DNA of 64,000 nt, taken from positions 93,770 through 157,769 of the forward strand of contig NZ_FWXK01000001.1 of NCBI RefSeq assembly GCF_900176325.1. Reading direction: 5' to 3'. The notes under the pieces are model-generated. The model searched no databases, was not told where the DNA came from, and worked only from the letters and a program-made list of their open reading frames with translations. The position numbers and the translations under genes are program-made. This document shows positions 8,905 through 18,555 of this stretch, piece after piece. The DNA is from Aerococcus suis (lineage in GTDB: Bacteria; Bacillota; Bacilli; Lactobacillales; Aerococcaceae). Numbering within the stretch: position 1 is the first letter of the stretch; each line of letters begins with the position of its first letter.

Positions 8905-9870
8905 TTATTGTTGTTTCAAAACTAGTGATGCTGAACCGATAACGCCGGCTGTATTCCCAAGCGATGCTAAACGAATATCTGTCGTTTCACGAATACTTGG
9001 ATAAACATGAGGCAGGAAGTGGGATTTAACTTTACTAATTAAATACTCACCTGCATTAGCTACCCCACCACCAATAACGATAGCTTCAGGATTTAAAACC
9101 GAAGCAATTTGGCCAAGTGCATGTCCTAAATAACTCATCGTTTCATCAATGATTTCTTCAGCAAATATATCTTCATTTTGAGCCGCATCAAAAATATCTT
9201 TCGTGGTTACTTCTTTTCCTGATTGAATGTTTGTTACTAGTTCCGAATCAATAGTCGTTTCTTTGGCTCTTTTTTCAGCAGTCCAAACAATTCCTGAGGC
9301 ACTAGCAACGGTTTCTAAACATCCTTGATTGCCACATGTACATTGAAAACCATCATCAGGATTAGCTAACATATGGCCAATTTCACCAGCCGCCCCAGCA
9401 CCAATGACTAACTGGTCATTGACAATCACACCGCCACCAACGCCAGTACCTAATGTGACTAACACCATATTAGGCGCTTTGTCACCCGCACCTAACCATT
9501 GCTCTCCTAAGGCTGCAACATTGGCATCATTTTCAATATAAACTGGAAGATCCCCGTAGTGGTCGATAAACGCTTGTCGGATAAACTGCTCTTGTTTCCA
9601 ATTTAAATTATAAGCACCTGTCACTGTGCCAGCATCGCGATTAATAGCTCCTGGCGTTCCAATACCAACACCTAAGAAATTGTCAATTGCTAGATCACGT
9701 TCTGCTAAAAATTGATCCATAGATGCTATAATATCCGGAACAATTTGACTTCCATTATCCTCACTACGAGTAGGAATACTCCACTGCGAAAGAATATTTC
9801 CACTAGTGGTTAATGCCGCTAATTTAACAGAGGTCCCTCCAACATCAATTCCCATCACATATTTTTCCAT
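8905..9870 (-). CDS. glcK: ROK-family glucokinase
   Basis: A 321-residue ROK kinase that phosphorylates glucose with ATP. The ATP-binding DVGGTSVKLA is near the N-terminus, the sugar-binding ENDANVAALGE is central, and the ROK zinc motif CTCGNQGCLE follows an H-x-x-L segment (GEIGHMLAN). It feeds internal glucose into glycolysis and the Zwf branch. It sits between the rhodanese-like gene and the 5-FTHF cyclo-ligase, the same neighbourhood as Bacillus subtilis yqgN-gluP-glcK. Confidence 0.93.
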   Translation of the reverse strand: MEKYVMGIDVGGTSVKLAALTTSGNILSQWSIPTRSEDNGSQIVPDIIASMDQFLAERDLAIDNFLGVGIGTPGAINRDAGTVTGAYNLNWKQEQFIRQAFIDHYGDLPVYIENDANVAALGEQWLGAGDKAPNMVLVTLGTGVGGGVIVNDQLVIGAGAAGEIGHMLANPDDGFQCTCGNQGCLETVASASGIVWTAEKRAKETTIDSELVTNIQSGKEVTTKDIFDAAQNEDIFAEEIIDETMSYLGHALGQIASVLNPEAIVIGGGVANAGEYLISKVKSHFLPHVYPSIRETTDIRLASLGNTAGVIGSASLVLKQQ

Positions 9871-9891
9871 ATCTTCTCCTCCATAAATGCT

Positions 9892-10455
9892 TTATTTAAT
9901 TTCATCTTCTTTGGCCACTAAAACTTTATTAACAGGTAAATCGTAAGTCGTTACTTCCCAATCTGGTTCGTCAACAAACATTTCAGGAAAGGCTAGGCTC
10001 ACTGTTTGACCAGTAAAGTCTACTAAGTAACGATCATAGTATCCACCACCATGACCTAAACGCTGACCGTTTCTTGCAAATCTTAACCCAGGAACAACCA
10101 ATAAATCGATAGTCTCTTTTGCTACCCACTGAGCATCCTCCCCAGGTTCCAAAATACCATAAGCCGATTTTTTTAATGCTTTTTTATCAGTCAATATGCC
10201 AAAAACCATTTGTTTACCAGGTAATGTCTTCGGAATAACAATCACTTTATTCGATGATTTAGCAGCATCGATAATAGGCTGCGTGTCAATCTCTCCTCCA
10301 ATTGGCAACGTAATGGCTATCACTTTAGCTTCTTGCCACTCCGGTAGTGCTAGCAATTGTGCCATTAAATCCTTTTGATAAGCTTGTCGTTGCTTAAATG
10401 ATAAATGTTTCCAATACTTTTTGGTATTTTGGCGTAATTGTTTCTTAGCTATCAT
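9892..10455 (-). CDS. 5-formyltetrahydrofolate cyclo-ligase
   Basis: A 187-residue enzyme that converts 5-formyl-THF to 5,10-methenyl-THF with ATP. The N-terminal lysine/arginine-rich helix (KKQLRQNTKKYWKHL) and the glycine-rich RLGHGGGYYDRYL motif near residue 130 are diagnostic. It lies 12 nt from the rhomboid gene and 21 nt from glcK, so it is part of one operon. This is the yqgN/ygfA family. Confidence 0.92.
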   Translation of the reverse strand: MIAKKQLRQNTKKYWKHLSFKQRQAYQKDLMAQLLALPEWQEAKVIAITLPIGGEIDTQPIIDAAKSSNKVIVIPKTLPGKQMVFGILTDKKALKKSAYGILEPGEDAQWVAKETIDLLVVPGLRFARNGQRLGHGGGYYDRYLVDFTGQTVSLAFPEMFVDEPDWEVTTYDLPVNKVLVAKEDEIK

Positions 10456-10467
10456 TATAATCCACTC

Positions 10468-11130
10468 CTATAATAAGGTGTTATAGATTCCATGATTTAA
10501 TAAAATAAAGCCCACAATTCCAATATAAACAACTAATGCTAACACGCGATTAATCAAAGAGTTTCCTCTTTCTTGTCCTGACATTATCATAAACGTCGCA
10601 ATGAACCCACCTAGAATACCACCTAAATGTCCCCATAAGTCGACACTATGACTAAATAAACTCATGACAATGTTAACAATAATTAATGTCCGATATTGCC
10701 GCCCTAGAGCACTAATATAGTGATTATCTGGATATAAAACAGCAAGTGCTATAAACACAGCGAATAATCCAAATAATGACGTACTAGCTCCGGCTGATAT
10801 CGATTCACTAAACTGATAGCTTAAGGCGTTTCCCATAATGCCACCAGCTAAATAGAGCCACGTAAATTTAAAATGGCCGAGTGTTTGTTCTACCATACTT
10901 CCTAAAAAATATAGCGTCACCGAATTAACTAACAAATGAGTAAACCCAATATGGAGAAAAATTGGCGTAATTAGTCGCCACCATTCTCCTAGAGCAATTG
11001 CCGGTGCAAATTTTGCTCCATACTGAATCAGTACAGGAGTATATTGGCTCCCTCCCTGTAATTCCATCAGTAAAAACACAATAATTTGGATTAGTAAAAA
11101 TAGCCATGTCATGATGAGCTTTTTGTTCAT
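10468..11130 (-). CDS. Rhomboid-family intramembrane serine protease
   Basis: A 220-residue protein with about six membrane helices. The catalytic serine is in GASTSLFGLFA and the histidine in DLWGHLGGILGG; the early HIGFTHLLVNS segment carries the conserved H-x-x-x-N-type pattern. The protein is a compact rhomboid core without the extra N-terminal cytosolic domain of B. subtilis GluP. It heads the operon with 5-FTHF cyclo-ligase and glcK. Substrates are unknown. Confidence 0.92.
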   Translation of the reverse strand: MNKKLIMTWLFLLIQIIVFLLMELQGGSQYTPVLIQYGAKFAPAIALGEWWRLITPIFLHIGFTHLLVNSVTLYFLGSMVEQTLGHFKFTWLYLAGGIMGNALSYQFSESISAGASTSLFGLFAVFIALAVLYPDNHYISALGRQYRTLIIVNIVMSLFSHSVDLWGHLGGILGGFIATFMIMSGQERGNSLINRVLALVVYIGIVGFILLNHGIYNTLL

Positions 11131-11150
11131 TAGAAACCTCCGTTATAGTA

Positions 11151-11199
11151 AAAAGGCCAGTATGTTGATATCCGAAAGCATATCTAACATACTGACCTG
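11151..11199 (-). terminator. rpmG terminator
   Basis: On the minus strand AGGTCAGTATGTTAGATAT pairs, with small mismatches, with ATATCAACATACTGGCCT. A run of T follows. It separates rpmG from the rhomboid operon. Confidence 0.85.
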
Positions 11200-11217
11200 T
11201 GAGTCATTGTTCACGAT

Positions 11218-11370
11218 TTATTTAACTTCGCGGAACAAGCATACTTTTTTTAATTTTGGACTATATTTTTTTAACTCTAAACGGTCTGGGTTGTTACGAC
11301 GGTTTTTTTCAGTTAAGTAAACGCGTTCCCCTTTTAGTTCAGTGTTTTCTAAAGTAATGTTTACACGCAT
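11218..11370 (-). CDS. rpmG: 50S ribosomal protein L33, zinc-independent type
   Basis: A 50-residue L33 ([10 protein letters not shown]...CLFREVK) read on the minus strand. The usual two CxxC zinc pairs are absent and only one cysteine remains, so this is the zinc-free (C-minus) paralogue. Such paralogues are often induced under zinc shortage in Firmicutes, where a zinc-binding copy exists elsewhere; no Zur site is obvious here. The GGAGGG ribosome site lies about 6-8 nt before the ATG. Confidence 0.95.
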   Translation of the reverse strand: MRVNITLENTELKGERVYLTEKNRRNNPDRLELKKYSPKLKKVCLFREVK

Positions 11371-11496
11371 GTTATTCCCTCCAATACCTTATGGTTTCGT
11401 TGATTCAAAATCATACTTACCAAGTATAGCATATGACAATCTGCAATTGCAAAATCTTTTCGCCTTTCTAGCAACAGTTTTCGCTATTTTTTAATA

Positions 11497-13602
11497 TTAC
11501 TCTGCAACACTGTCATCTGTAGTTTGGTCAGTATCAGTCGTTGCTGAATCATTATTGTCATCGTTGTCTTGGTCGTTGCTTTGATTATTTAATCCTAACA
11601 CGATTTCAAAGACATCTCGTCCAATATCTTGAACATTTGAACTTTGAGCGTCTTGATTAATACCTGGTGTCACTATAGAAACCGCATATTTCGGATTGTC
11701 ATAAGGCGCATAACCAACCCATGAATGGTTCTCACCTTCGTTAGTTTCGGCAGTCCCTGATTTACCGGCTATTTTAATTGGGAAACCTTCGAAAGAGTCA
11801 TACCCTAACCCTTCGCTGTTATTAATTTGTTGATAAAATCCTTCTTGAATTCGTTGAATTTGTTCTGGCGTATTTTTCACTTTATTTAACACTTTAGGTT
11901 CTTTAGAATATACGACCCGTCCGTGATCTTTAGAATCTTCGCCTTCGCGAACTTCTTTTAATACGTGAGGCGCAATACGTTTTCCACCATTAGCGATGGT
12001 TGCAACATATTGATTTAAACTAATTGGTGTAAAAGTATCAAACTGTCCAAAGGCTAAGTCAAGAGCATTCCCTGGATTATCCGGAATACCACCATTAATC
12101 CCTGGAGATTCATTTTCTAAATCAATCCCTGTTTTAACACCAAGTCCATATTGATTATAAACGGCACGTAATTTAGGAGATGTTTCATCAGATAATCCAC
12201 TTAAATCCATACCGCTATAGTAATTATTTAATCCACCAATCGCCATTGCTAATTTAATCATATAAACGTTAGATGAACGAGTAAGGGCCATCTCATCACT
12301 CAATGTTTTTGGTGAAGAGTCTTTATTAACGGTGTACCACCAAGACGCTTTCGTTGGGGTACCAGCAAAGTTTAACGGTTCATCAACCAGCGTATTATTT
12401 TCTGGAGTAATAATACCATATTGATAACCAGCAGCTACGGTCGCCCCTTTAATAGCTGAACCCATAATAAAGGATGAATTAATCGTTCCTAGGGCATCAT
12501 CAATAATATTGCCATCTTCATCACGGCGTTTTCCAACTAAGGCAATAACATCACCTGTATTAGGATCTGTAACGACCATATACATTTGATTATTCGTTGA
12601 TACAGTTCGTGAATTCAAATAGTCTTCGGCATATTTTTCTAACTTCTCTTGAATTTCAGAATCAATAGTTAAAACAAGTGTATCGCCAATTTCTCCTGGG
12701 TATGTTTGTTCTTGACGTACAACTTCACCATTTTGATTCACTTCTGTTTCGTAAATGGCTTTTGATCCACGTAAAATATCTTCGTATTGTAATTCTAAAT
12801 AAGAATCGCCGACACGATCATTTCGTGCATAGCCTTTTGCCAAATACTTATCGGCATCTTCTTGAGGTAAGCCCTCTTCAGTTGTTGTGACATTACCAAG
12901 AACACTACGTAATAAGTCATTTTTAGGATATGTCCGTTTCCAATCCATAGAAGCAGTCACACCTAGTAAATCCCCATTATGTTCACTAATTTTGGCTACT
13001 TCTTCTGAAGTCACTTCTTGATTTTTTATTAACGTAGGAGTAAACGCATAAGCACTATTCATTTTTTTGAAAATTGCTGCTGCTTCTTTTTCTTCATCAC
13101 TAAAATCTAATTCATCATCTGAAATATGCTTAATTTGTGCGTCATAAACTTCATCTTCAGATAATTTCTTTTCGTCTTTGCTTAAGCGATCATTTAACTC
13201 ATCCATATGTTTCGCCGCAAAGTAATCTTTTTTGTCCCGATCGGTTAAATTTTCGGTATCCATTTCAATAAATGTTGCTAACTTATCAGCGGTCTTGGCC
13301 ATATCAGTCGCAGAAACATCTTGACCACGGGTATAACTAATCGCCTGTAAACCTTCATTGTCTACTAATAATTTGCCATTACGATCAGTAATATAACCAC
13401 GAGGAACCCCAACTTTGGCAATATTGGTATCAGTCATCTGGACGAGATGAGTAAAAGCGTCTCCTCGTACCAATTGAACATAACCCAAACGCATAATTAG
13501 TACCGCAAAAAGCGCAAAAACAATCACTAACAAGATATTTAGTCGATTTAAAAATTTACCCCAATGTGGTGCACGTCTATTTTTTTGTTTGAATTCACCC
13601 AT
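11497..13602 (-). CDS. Class B penicillin-binding protein, PBP2b type
   Basis: A 701-residue transpeptidase with a short cytoplasmic tail and one membrane helix (residues ~22-43), then a dimerisation domain and the penicillin-binding domain. Catalytic motifs are SAIK (SxxK), SSN, and KSGTAE (KTG box with serine). Overall it resembles streptococcal PBP2b, which works in side-wall elongation, including the insertion between the domains (residues ~100-200). The C-terminal 30 residues form an Asp/Asn/Thr-rich tail (QSNDQDNDDNNDS) exposed outside the cell. Elongation rather than division is inferred from that similarity. Confidence 0.9.
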   Translation of the reverse strand: MGEFKQKNRRAPHWGKFLNRLNILLVIVFALFAVLIMRLGYVQLVRGDAFTHLVQMTDTNIAKVGVPRGYITDRNGKLLVDNEGLQAISYTRGQDVSATDMAKTADKLATFIEMDTENLTDRDKKDYFAAKHMDELNDRLSKDEKKLSEDEVYDAQIKHISDDELDFSDEEKEAAAIFKKMNSAYAFTPTLIKNQEVTSEEVAKISEHNGDLLGVTASMDWKRTYPKNDLLRSVLGNVTTTEEGLPQEDADKYLAKGYARNDRVGDSYLELQYEDILRGSKAIYETEVNQNGEVVRQEQTYPGEIGDTLVLTIDSEIQEKLEKYAEDYLNSRTVSTNNQMYMVVTDPNTGDVIALVGKRRDEDGNIIDDALGTINSSFIMGSAIKGATVAAGYQYGIITPENNTLVDEPLNFAGTPTKASWWYTVNKDSSPKTLSDEMALTRSSNVYMIKLAMAIGGLNNYYSGMDLSGLSDETSPKLRAVYNQYGLGVKTGIDLENESPGINGGIPDNPGNALDLAFGQFDTFTPISLNQYVATIANGGKRIAPHVLKEVREGEDSKDHGRVVYSKEPKVLNKVKNTPEQIQRIQEGFYQQINNSEGLGYDSFEGFPIKIAGKSGTAETNEGENHSWVGYAPYDNPKYAVSIVTPGINQDAQSSNVQDIGRDVFEIVLGLNNQSNDQDNDDNNDSATTDTDQTTDDSVAE

Positions 13603-13782
13603 TGTGCAACCTTACCCCTTCATTAATAGTTATTGAATCTCTATCATATCATACAGTAAATTATAACTTAAATTCTTTCAACATTCCTATAATAATTTTA
13701 TAAACTTTCACTTGTCATTTCCTATTTTCTGATGGACACGTTAAAATAGAAGATAATATTTTTTAAGTGGAGACTGATAGTT

Positions 13783-16476
13783 TTGAATTGGATAACAAAA
13801 ATAACGCAACAATATCATCGACACCCCAAACGATGGCTGTTAACTCTCGCCTTTCTTATTCCCATCATCTTAATGGGTGGCTTATTTATCGGTATGAAAG
13901 TCTTTCCATTTGGTGACAATACCCTGTTAACAGTAGACCTTGGCCAACAATATTTAGACTTTTATCAATATTATCGTCATTTTATCTTATCTGGATTTGA
14001 GGGTGGCTTCTACTCATTCAGTAAAAGTATTGGTGGCGAGATGCTAGGAACCTGGGCGTATTATTTAATGAGTCCATTTATGTTAGTGACTTTACTATTC
14101 CCAGGTAGTTGGTTATCAGTCGCTATTGCCGTGATGATTTTACTAAAACTAGGTACCGCAGCTTGGAGCTTCCAATGGATGTTAGGAAAAATTTATGATG
14201 ATTATAATTGTCGCTCATTAACTTTTTCTCTTATGTATGCTTTTATTGGCTATTTAAGTGCCAATCAGTTAAATATTATGTGGTTAGATGGGGTGATTTT
14301 TCTTCCTCTGGTGATTTGGGGAATCGATGAGATATTTACTCACCAACGTTGGTGGATATATACACTCAGTTTAGCTCTCGTTTTATGGACAAACTACTAC
14401 ATCGGCTACATGGTATGTCTTTTTTCCATTCTCTTTTTTATTTATCGATTCGTCGTTTCAATTCCTAAATCACTAGCTAAAATTAAAAAACAAGCCTTTA
14501 ATGTCCTTCAACCAGTTGGACATTTCATCATCGGATCACTATTAGCAGGAGGACTAGCAGCTATCCTCTTAGTTCCCACCTTCCAATCCTTGTTGGCCAG
14601 TAAAGGGGCACACGAAACGGCATCACTTGATTGGAGTCTAGCTTATCCATTTCAAGAACTACTAAGCAAATGGGTGATTGGATCCTTTAATTTCAATCAA
14701 ATGCCAGATGGTCTCCCTAACTTATTTGTTGGCTCTTTAGGAATCGTTATGTTACTTACTTTTTTAATGAATCGTCGCTTTCATTGGAGCGAACGGTTCA
14801 CTGCATTAAGTATTATTAGTGTGTTATTAGTCTCAATGAATACCAACGCATTGAATACCATTTGGCATGGCTGGCAAGATCCCATCTGGTATCCTTATCG
14901 TTTCTCATTTGTGTGGAGCTTTTTTGTTCTATATATTGGTTATCGTCAGTACCGCCAATTATCACTCCCTAAACTTCGCCAAAATGTAATGGTTTTATTA
15001 TTGGGGACAATAGCAACCCTCTATCTACTAATGCATGTCGATCAGTTTGACGAAATTAACGCGTTAAAAATTTGCATTAGTTTTGGCTTATTCACTATTG
15101 TCTTACTCCTCACTTTATTAATATCTGAATATCCTAGAAGTATTGTTTGGCTTCTACTTGCCTTAACACTCGGTGAAGGATTTGCGAATAGTGCATTAAA
15201 TGTGACGTCTCTTGGTTATCTTGATTATGAAGATGTTGTTGACCCTATTATTGCGACTCAACCTACCATCAACACGTTACGTCCTAACGATCAAGAGTTT
15301 TATCGAATCACTAAAGATTACCAACGAACCAAAAATGATGGCCTACATATGGGGTATTATGATTTAAATCAATTTAATTCAACTTTAGAAAAAGGAACAA
15401 CTGAATTATTTAAATCACTTGGCTTTCCAAGTAGCGAAGTTTTCACCAACTACACGACAGGTACGCTATTTACTGACGATTTCTTTGGGGTTCGCTATAT
15501 GCTCGTTCAAGATCAGCTATTACCTAATCCTATCAATGGTAAATTAATTAGCACCCGATACGATTGGCTAAGTCAGCCAATAACACAATCTAACGACAGT
15601 GAAATTGTCACCGAAAACGAAGATGCTTTAGGTCTTGGATTTAGCGTTAACGAGGATTTTGCTAAACTAAAAACGGAAGATATTTATCCAATCTATTTAC
15701 AGGATCAAATGTTACAAGCCCTCGATAATAAGGCAGAAATGTCGTCAGAAAATAGTCAAACACAATATTTCTCATTAGAAAATTTTCAAAGCTTAGACTT
15801 GGAAAATGTCGCCACTGACGATCCGAATCACGTAGCAGCAACTTATAGTCGGGAAAAAGATAATGAAAGAAGTCTGATTACCGTAACGTTTACTCCTGAT
15901 ACAGATGACGCCTACTACTTAACCGTGCCACAATATTTAAATGATGATGACGTTACTTTTTTCCTTAATGGTCAAGAATTAGCATATGATGATACGTTTA
16001 GAAGTACGCAAATTTACAATTTAGCCAATAATGATGTTGGACAAACGAAAACATTTCAAATCGAAATTTTAGCAGATGCGGTTACCTTACAAGATTTTAA
16101 CCTGTATCGCCTCGATAAAAAACGAGTAGCTAATGTGGCGACTCAATTGAAAGACCATTCCCTACAACTTGATCATTTTAGTAATAGCCGTTTTTCAGGA
16201 AAAATCACAACGACTCACTCTAATGACTATTTATTGCTTACATTCCCTTATAGTAAAGGATGGCATTTTAAAGTTGATGGAAATCCGGTGACAGCTAAAC
16301 CACATTTTAGTGGTGGCCTCACCTTACTTCCGTTATCAAAACCAGGAACTCATGAAGTAACGGCATATTATCGTCCCCCTGGATTAATACTTGGGGGCCT
16401 CATTACCATTAGTTCAATCGTTATCATAGGTGGCCATTCCTATTATTACCGTAAGCATCAAAAAAGCTGGAGATAA
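13783..16476 (+). CDS. YfhO-family membrane glycosyltransferase
   Basis: An 897-residue polytopic protein with about 13 membrane helices in the first 470 residues, a large extracytoplasmic domain (~480-860) and a final C-terminal helix. The early DLGQQYLDFYQYYR segment with the acidic loop and the SKSIGGEMLGTWAYY segment are typical of YfhO proteins. In Bacillus and Listeria relatives these enzymes transfer sugars onto teichoic acids outside the membrane from a lipid carrier. The start is TTG at 13783, with GTGGAG about 11 nt upstream. The donor and target here are not known. Confidence 0.88.
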   Translation: MNWITKITQQYHRHPKRWLLTLAFLIPIILMGGLFIGMKVFPFGDNTLLTVDLGQQYLDFYQYYRHFILSGFEGGFYSFSKSIGGEMLGTWAYYLMSPFMLVTLLFPGSWLSVAIAVMILLKLGTAAWSFQWMLGKIYDDYNCRSLTFSLMYAFIGYLSANQLNIMWLDGVIFLPLVIWGIDEIFTHQRWWIYTLSLALVLWTNYYIGYMVCLFSILFFIYRFVVSIPKSLAKIKKQAFNVLQPVGHFIIGSLLAGGLAAILLVPTFQSLLASKGAHETASLDWSLAYPFQELLSKWVIGSFNFNQMPDGLPNLFVGSLGIVMLLTFLMNRRFHWSERFTALSIISVLLVSMNTNALNTIWHGWQDPIWYPYRFSFVWSFFVLYIGYRQYRQLSLPKLRQNVMVLLLGTIATLYLLMHVDQFDEINALKICISFGLFTIVLLLTLLISEYPRSIVWLLLALTLGEGFANSALNVTSLGYLDYEDVVDPIIATQPTINTLRPNDQEFYRITKDYQRTKNDGLHMGYYDLNQFNSTLEKGTTELFKSLGFPSSEVFTNYTTGTLFTDDFFGVRYMLVQDQLLPNPINGKLISTRYDWLSQPITQSNDSEIVTENEDALGLGFSVNEDFAKLKTEDIYPIYLQDQMLQALDNKAEMSSENSQTQYFSLENFQSLDLENVATDDPNHVAATYSREKDNERSLITVTFTPDTDDAYYLTVPQYLNDDDVTFFLNGQELAYDDTFRSTQIYNLANNDVGQTKTFQIEILADAVTLQDFNLYRLDKKRVANVATQLKDHSLQLDHFSNSRFSGKITTTHSNDYLLLTFPYSKGWHFKVDGNPVTAKPHFSGGLTLLPLSKPGTHEVTAYYRPPGLILGGLITISSIVIIGGHSYYYRKHQKSWR

Positions 16477-16489
16477 TCTCCAGCTTTTT
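16461..16489. terminator. Bidirectional terminator between yfhO-like and LLM genes
   Basis: AAAAAGCTGGAGAT is followed by ATCTCCAGCTTTTT, a near-perfect palindrome. It overlaps the last codons of the plus-strand gene and ends 1-2 nt from the minus-strand stop. Confidence 0.9.
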
Positions 16490-16490
16490 C

Positions 16491-17495
16491 TTATCTATTC
16501 TTGCCAAATGCTTCTGCTAAAATTTCCACAGCATGCTTTCTAGCTGCAAAGCTAGGCATAAGGGGAATGAGTAGTAACTCGTCGGCTAGAGCATCTTCAG
16601 CTAGCGTCTGTAATTGAGTAGCCACATCATCCGTCTGCCCGACAATCATCCGTGTCCGATTACGTTCTATTTTTTCTCTATCACTAGCGGATACTTCATA
16701 GGCATTAGCTGTTGATACGGATGGAAAACGATTAAATTCTTCAAAATTATCTTTTCCTAATAACCAAATATCTAAGGCTTTCGCATAATCTTTAGCCTCT
16801 TCTTCATCATCTGATACCGTTAAAAATGGAGCGATTGTCACTTGGGGCTCACTGAGAAACTCAGATGGTTTAAAGTTTTCACGATAAACCCGACAAGCGG
16901 AACGACAAACTTGTAACTTGTCATCACTAGCATAAGGGAATAAGCCAAAAGTATAGCCAATCCCTAATTCAGCAGCCATTCGTGCTGATTTTACACTCGA
17001 TGATAGCACAAACAATTCAGGCTGAGCAGCCGTCTGAGGGTTAGCTACAACTCCTTGGTTATCCCCTTGGCCTAGTAGATAGTTTTGAATCGCTTCAATT
17101 TGAGATTGATAATCAAAGGACGCCTTATCAGCCGTATTTAATGCCCGCTGAACGGGACGAATGCCAAATGTATTTCCCATACCTAAGTCAACTCGACCAG
17201 GATGTATAGCTGATAACATCCGGAAATTTTCAGCGACTTTAAGAGGCGCATAGTGCGGAAGCATCACTCCACCAGATCCAATACGCAAGTTTTCAGTTTG
17301 GTTTAACAATTCACTAATTAAAATTTCAGGAGTTGATGAGGCGAATGCTGGAACATTATGGTGTTCAGCGACCCAAAAGCGTTTGAATCCATTTTGATCA
17401 CAAACTTTTGCTAATTCAATGGTTTCTTGAATCGCTTCGTCAGCATTACGTCCCTCATTAATTTGAGCATAATCTAAAATACTTAACTCAACCAT
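16491..17495 (-). CDS. Luciferase-like flavin monooxygenase, MsnO8 family
   Basis: A 334-residue bacterial-luciferase-like (LLM class) TIM-barrel protein that should use reduced FMN or F420-type cofactor chemistry. Features are RFWVAEHHNVPAFASSTPE near residue 40 and GSGGVMLPHYAPLKVAE near residue 75. It is the last gene of the GcvH-L/macrodomain/SirTM/LplA2 operon, only 2 nt after lplA. A luciferase-like oxidoreductase is a known companion of this operon in staphylococci and streptococci, but its substrate is not established. Confidence 0.88.
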   Translation of the reverse strand: MVELSILDYAQINEGRNADEAIQETIELAKVCDQNGFKRFWVAEHHNVPAFASSTPEILISELLNQTENLRIGSGGVMLPHYAPLKVAENFRMLSAIHPGRVDLGMGNTFGIRPVQRALNTADKASFDYQSQIEAIQNYLLGQGDNQGVVANPQTAAQPELFVLSSSVKSARMAAELGIGYTFGLFPYASDDKLQVCRSACRVYRENFKPSEFLSEPQVTIAPFLTVSDDEEEAKDYAKALDIWLLGKDNFEEFNRFPSVSTANAYEVSASDREKIERNRTRMIVGQTDDVATQLQTLAEDALADELLLIPLMPSFAARKHAVEILAEAFGKNR

Positions 17496-17497
17496 TA

Positions 17498-18553
17498 TTA
17501 TTCCTCACTCTCTTGGGAAGGAATCGCTAGAATAAAACGAATAAGGTCTTCAGCATCTAAGCCACTAATATACTCATCAACAGTCGTATCAGCTAAGGCT
17601 TCGCGTAATGCACTCGCTTCTAATTTGGTGCCAATCAATTTATCTTCTAATTCTGCTTTTGGTTTAACACCGAAGAAATCCCCATTAATTTGAATAGCTT
17701 CAATCCGTGCATGTGTAATCGTTAACCCAATATGTAGTGTTCCAACACCATCAAATCGTTGTTGCACTTGATAATCAAAGGTTTCAAAGTGACCATAAGT
17801 CCAATCCCAATTATTGTACATATTATTTGCTATCTCATCGATTGCTTGCCAATCTTCATCTGTTAATACATAACGTTTGGCATCGTCTAAGTCATCAACT
17901 TCTAACAATTCTTTTAAAATAAATTCTGTAAATTTCCATACTGAAATATCTTGATATTCAGGATCTAGAGCATCGCGTAATGTACCGACACGTTGACGAA
18001 CCGATTTCACACCGTGTGAAGAAATCTTCTTTTGATTTGGTTTTAATACGGTATTCATCACTTCATAATCAGGATCAAGCAATAAAGAATAACCAGCATA
18101 AACACGATCATGGACGATGGTCATTGCAGCACCAGAGATTTTTTTATCATTTAACGTTAAATCGTTACGACCTTTTTGCTCTAATCCTTCCACACCCATC
18201 TTTTCTAATACACGAATAATAGGTGCATATAATTTGTCATATTGGCCAAAGATATTGGTATCCCCATCATTTGGCACTAAGTAACAAAAACTCATATTTT
18301 TGTCATCAAGATAAACAGCGCCACCGCCCGTTTCACGGCGAACTAAACCAATATTATGTTCATCCATATAAGGTTGGTTTACTTCTTCATAAGCATTTTG
18401 ATTCAATCCAATTTGAACAGAGGGATTGACCATATAAGGGAAAATGATTTTATCATCTAAAAAAATATTATCGCGAACATAGGCTTGAATCGCCATAGTT
18501 GTTCCTTGGTCGTATACCCATTCACCATTACGTATTGGTTCAATTAAATACAT
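17498..18553 (-). CDS. lplA: Lipoate--protein ligase LplA2 of the SirTM operon
   Basis: A 351-residue lipoate ligase that activates lipoate with ATP and attaches it to a target lysine. The lipoate/adenylate-binding RRETGGGAVY is near residue 72, the catalytic lysine region reads LNDKKISGAAM, and a C-terminal accessory domain (~260-340) is present. In the related staphylococcal and streptococcal operons, LplA2 lipoylates GcvH-L as a requirement for ADP-ribosylation. It starts 2 nt after the SirTM stop. Housekeeping lipoylation could also use it, since no other ligase is in view. Confidence 0.92.
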   Translation of the reverse strand: MYLIEPIRNGEWVYDQGTTMAIQAYVRDNIFLDDKIIFPYMVNPSVQIGLNQNAYEEVNQPYMDEHNIGLVRRETGGGAVYLDDKNMSFCYLVPNDGDTNIFGQYDKLYAPIIRVLEKMGVEGLEQKGRNDLTLNDKKISGAAMTIVHDRVYAGYSLLLDPDYEVMNTVLKPNQKKISSHGVKSVRQRVGTLRDALDPEYQDISVWKFTEFILKELLEVDDLDDAKRYVLTDEDWQAIDEIANNMYNNWDWTYGHFETFDYQVQQRFDGVGTLHIGLTITHARIEAIQINGDFFGVKPKAELEDKLIGTKLEASALREALADTTVDEYISGLDAEDLIRFILAIPSQESEE

Positions 18554-18555
18554 GA

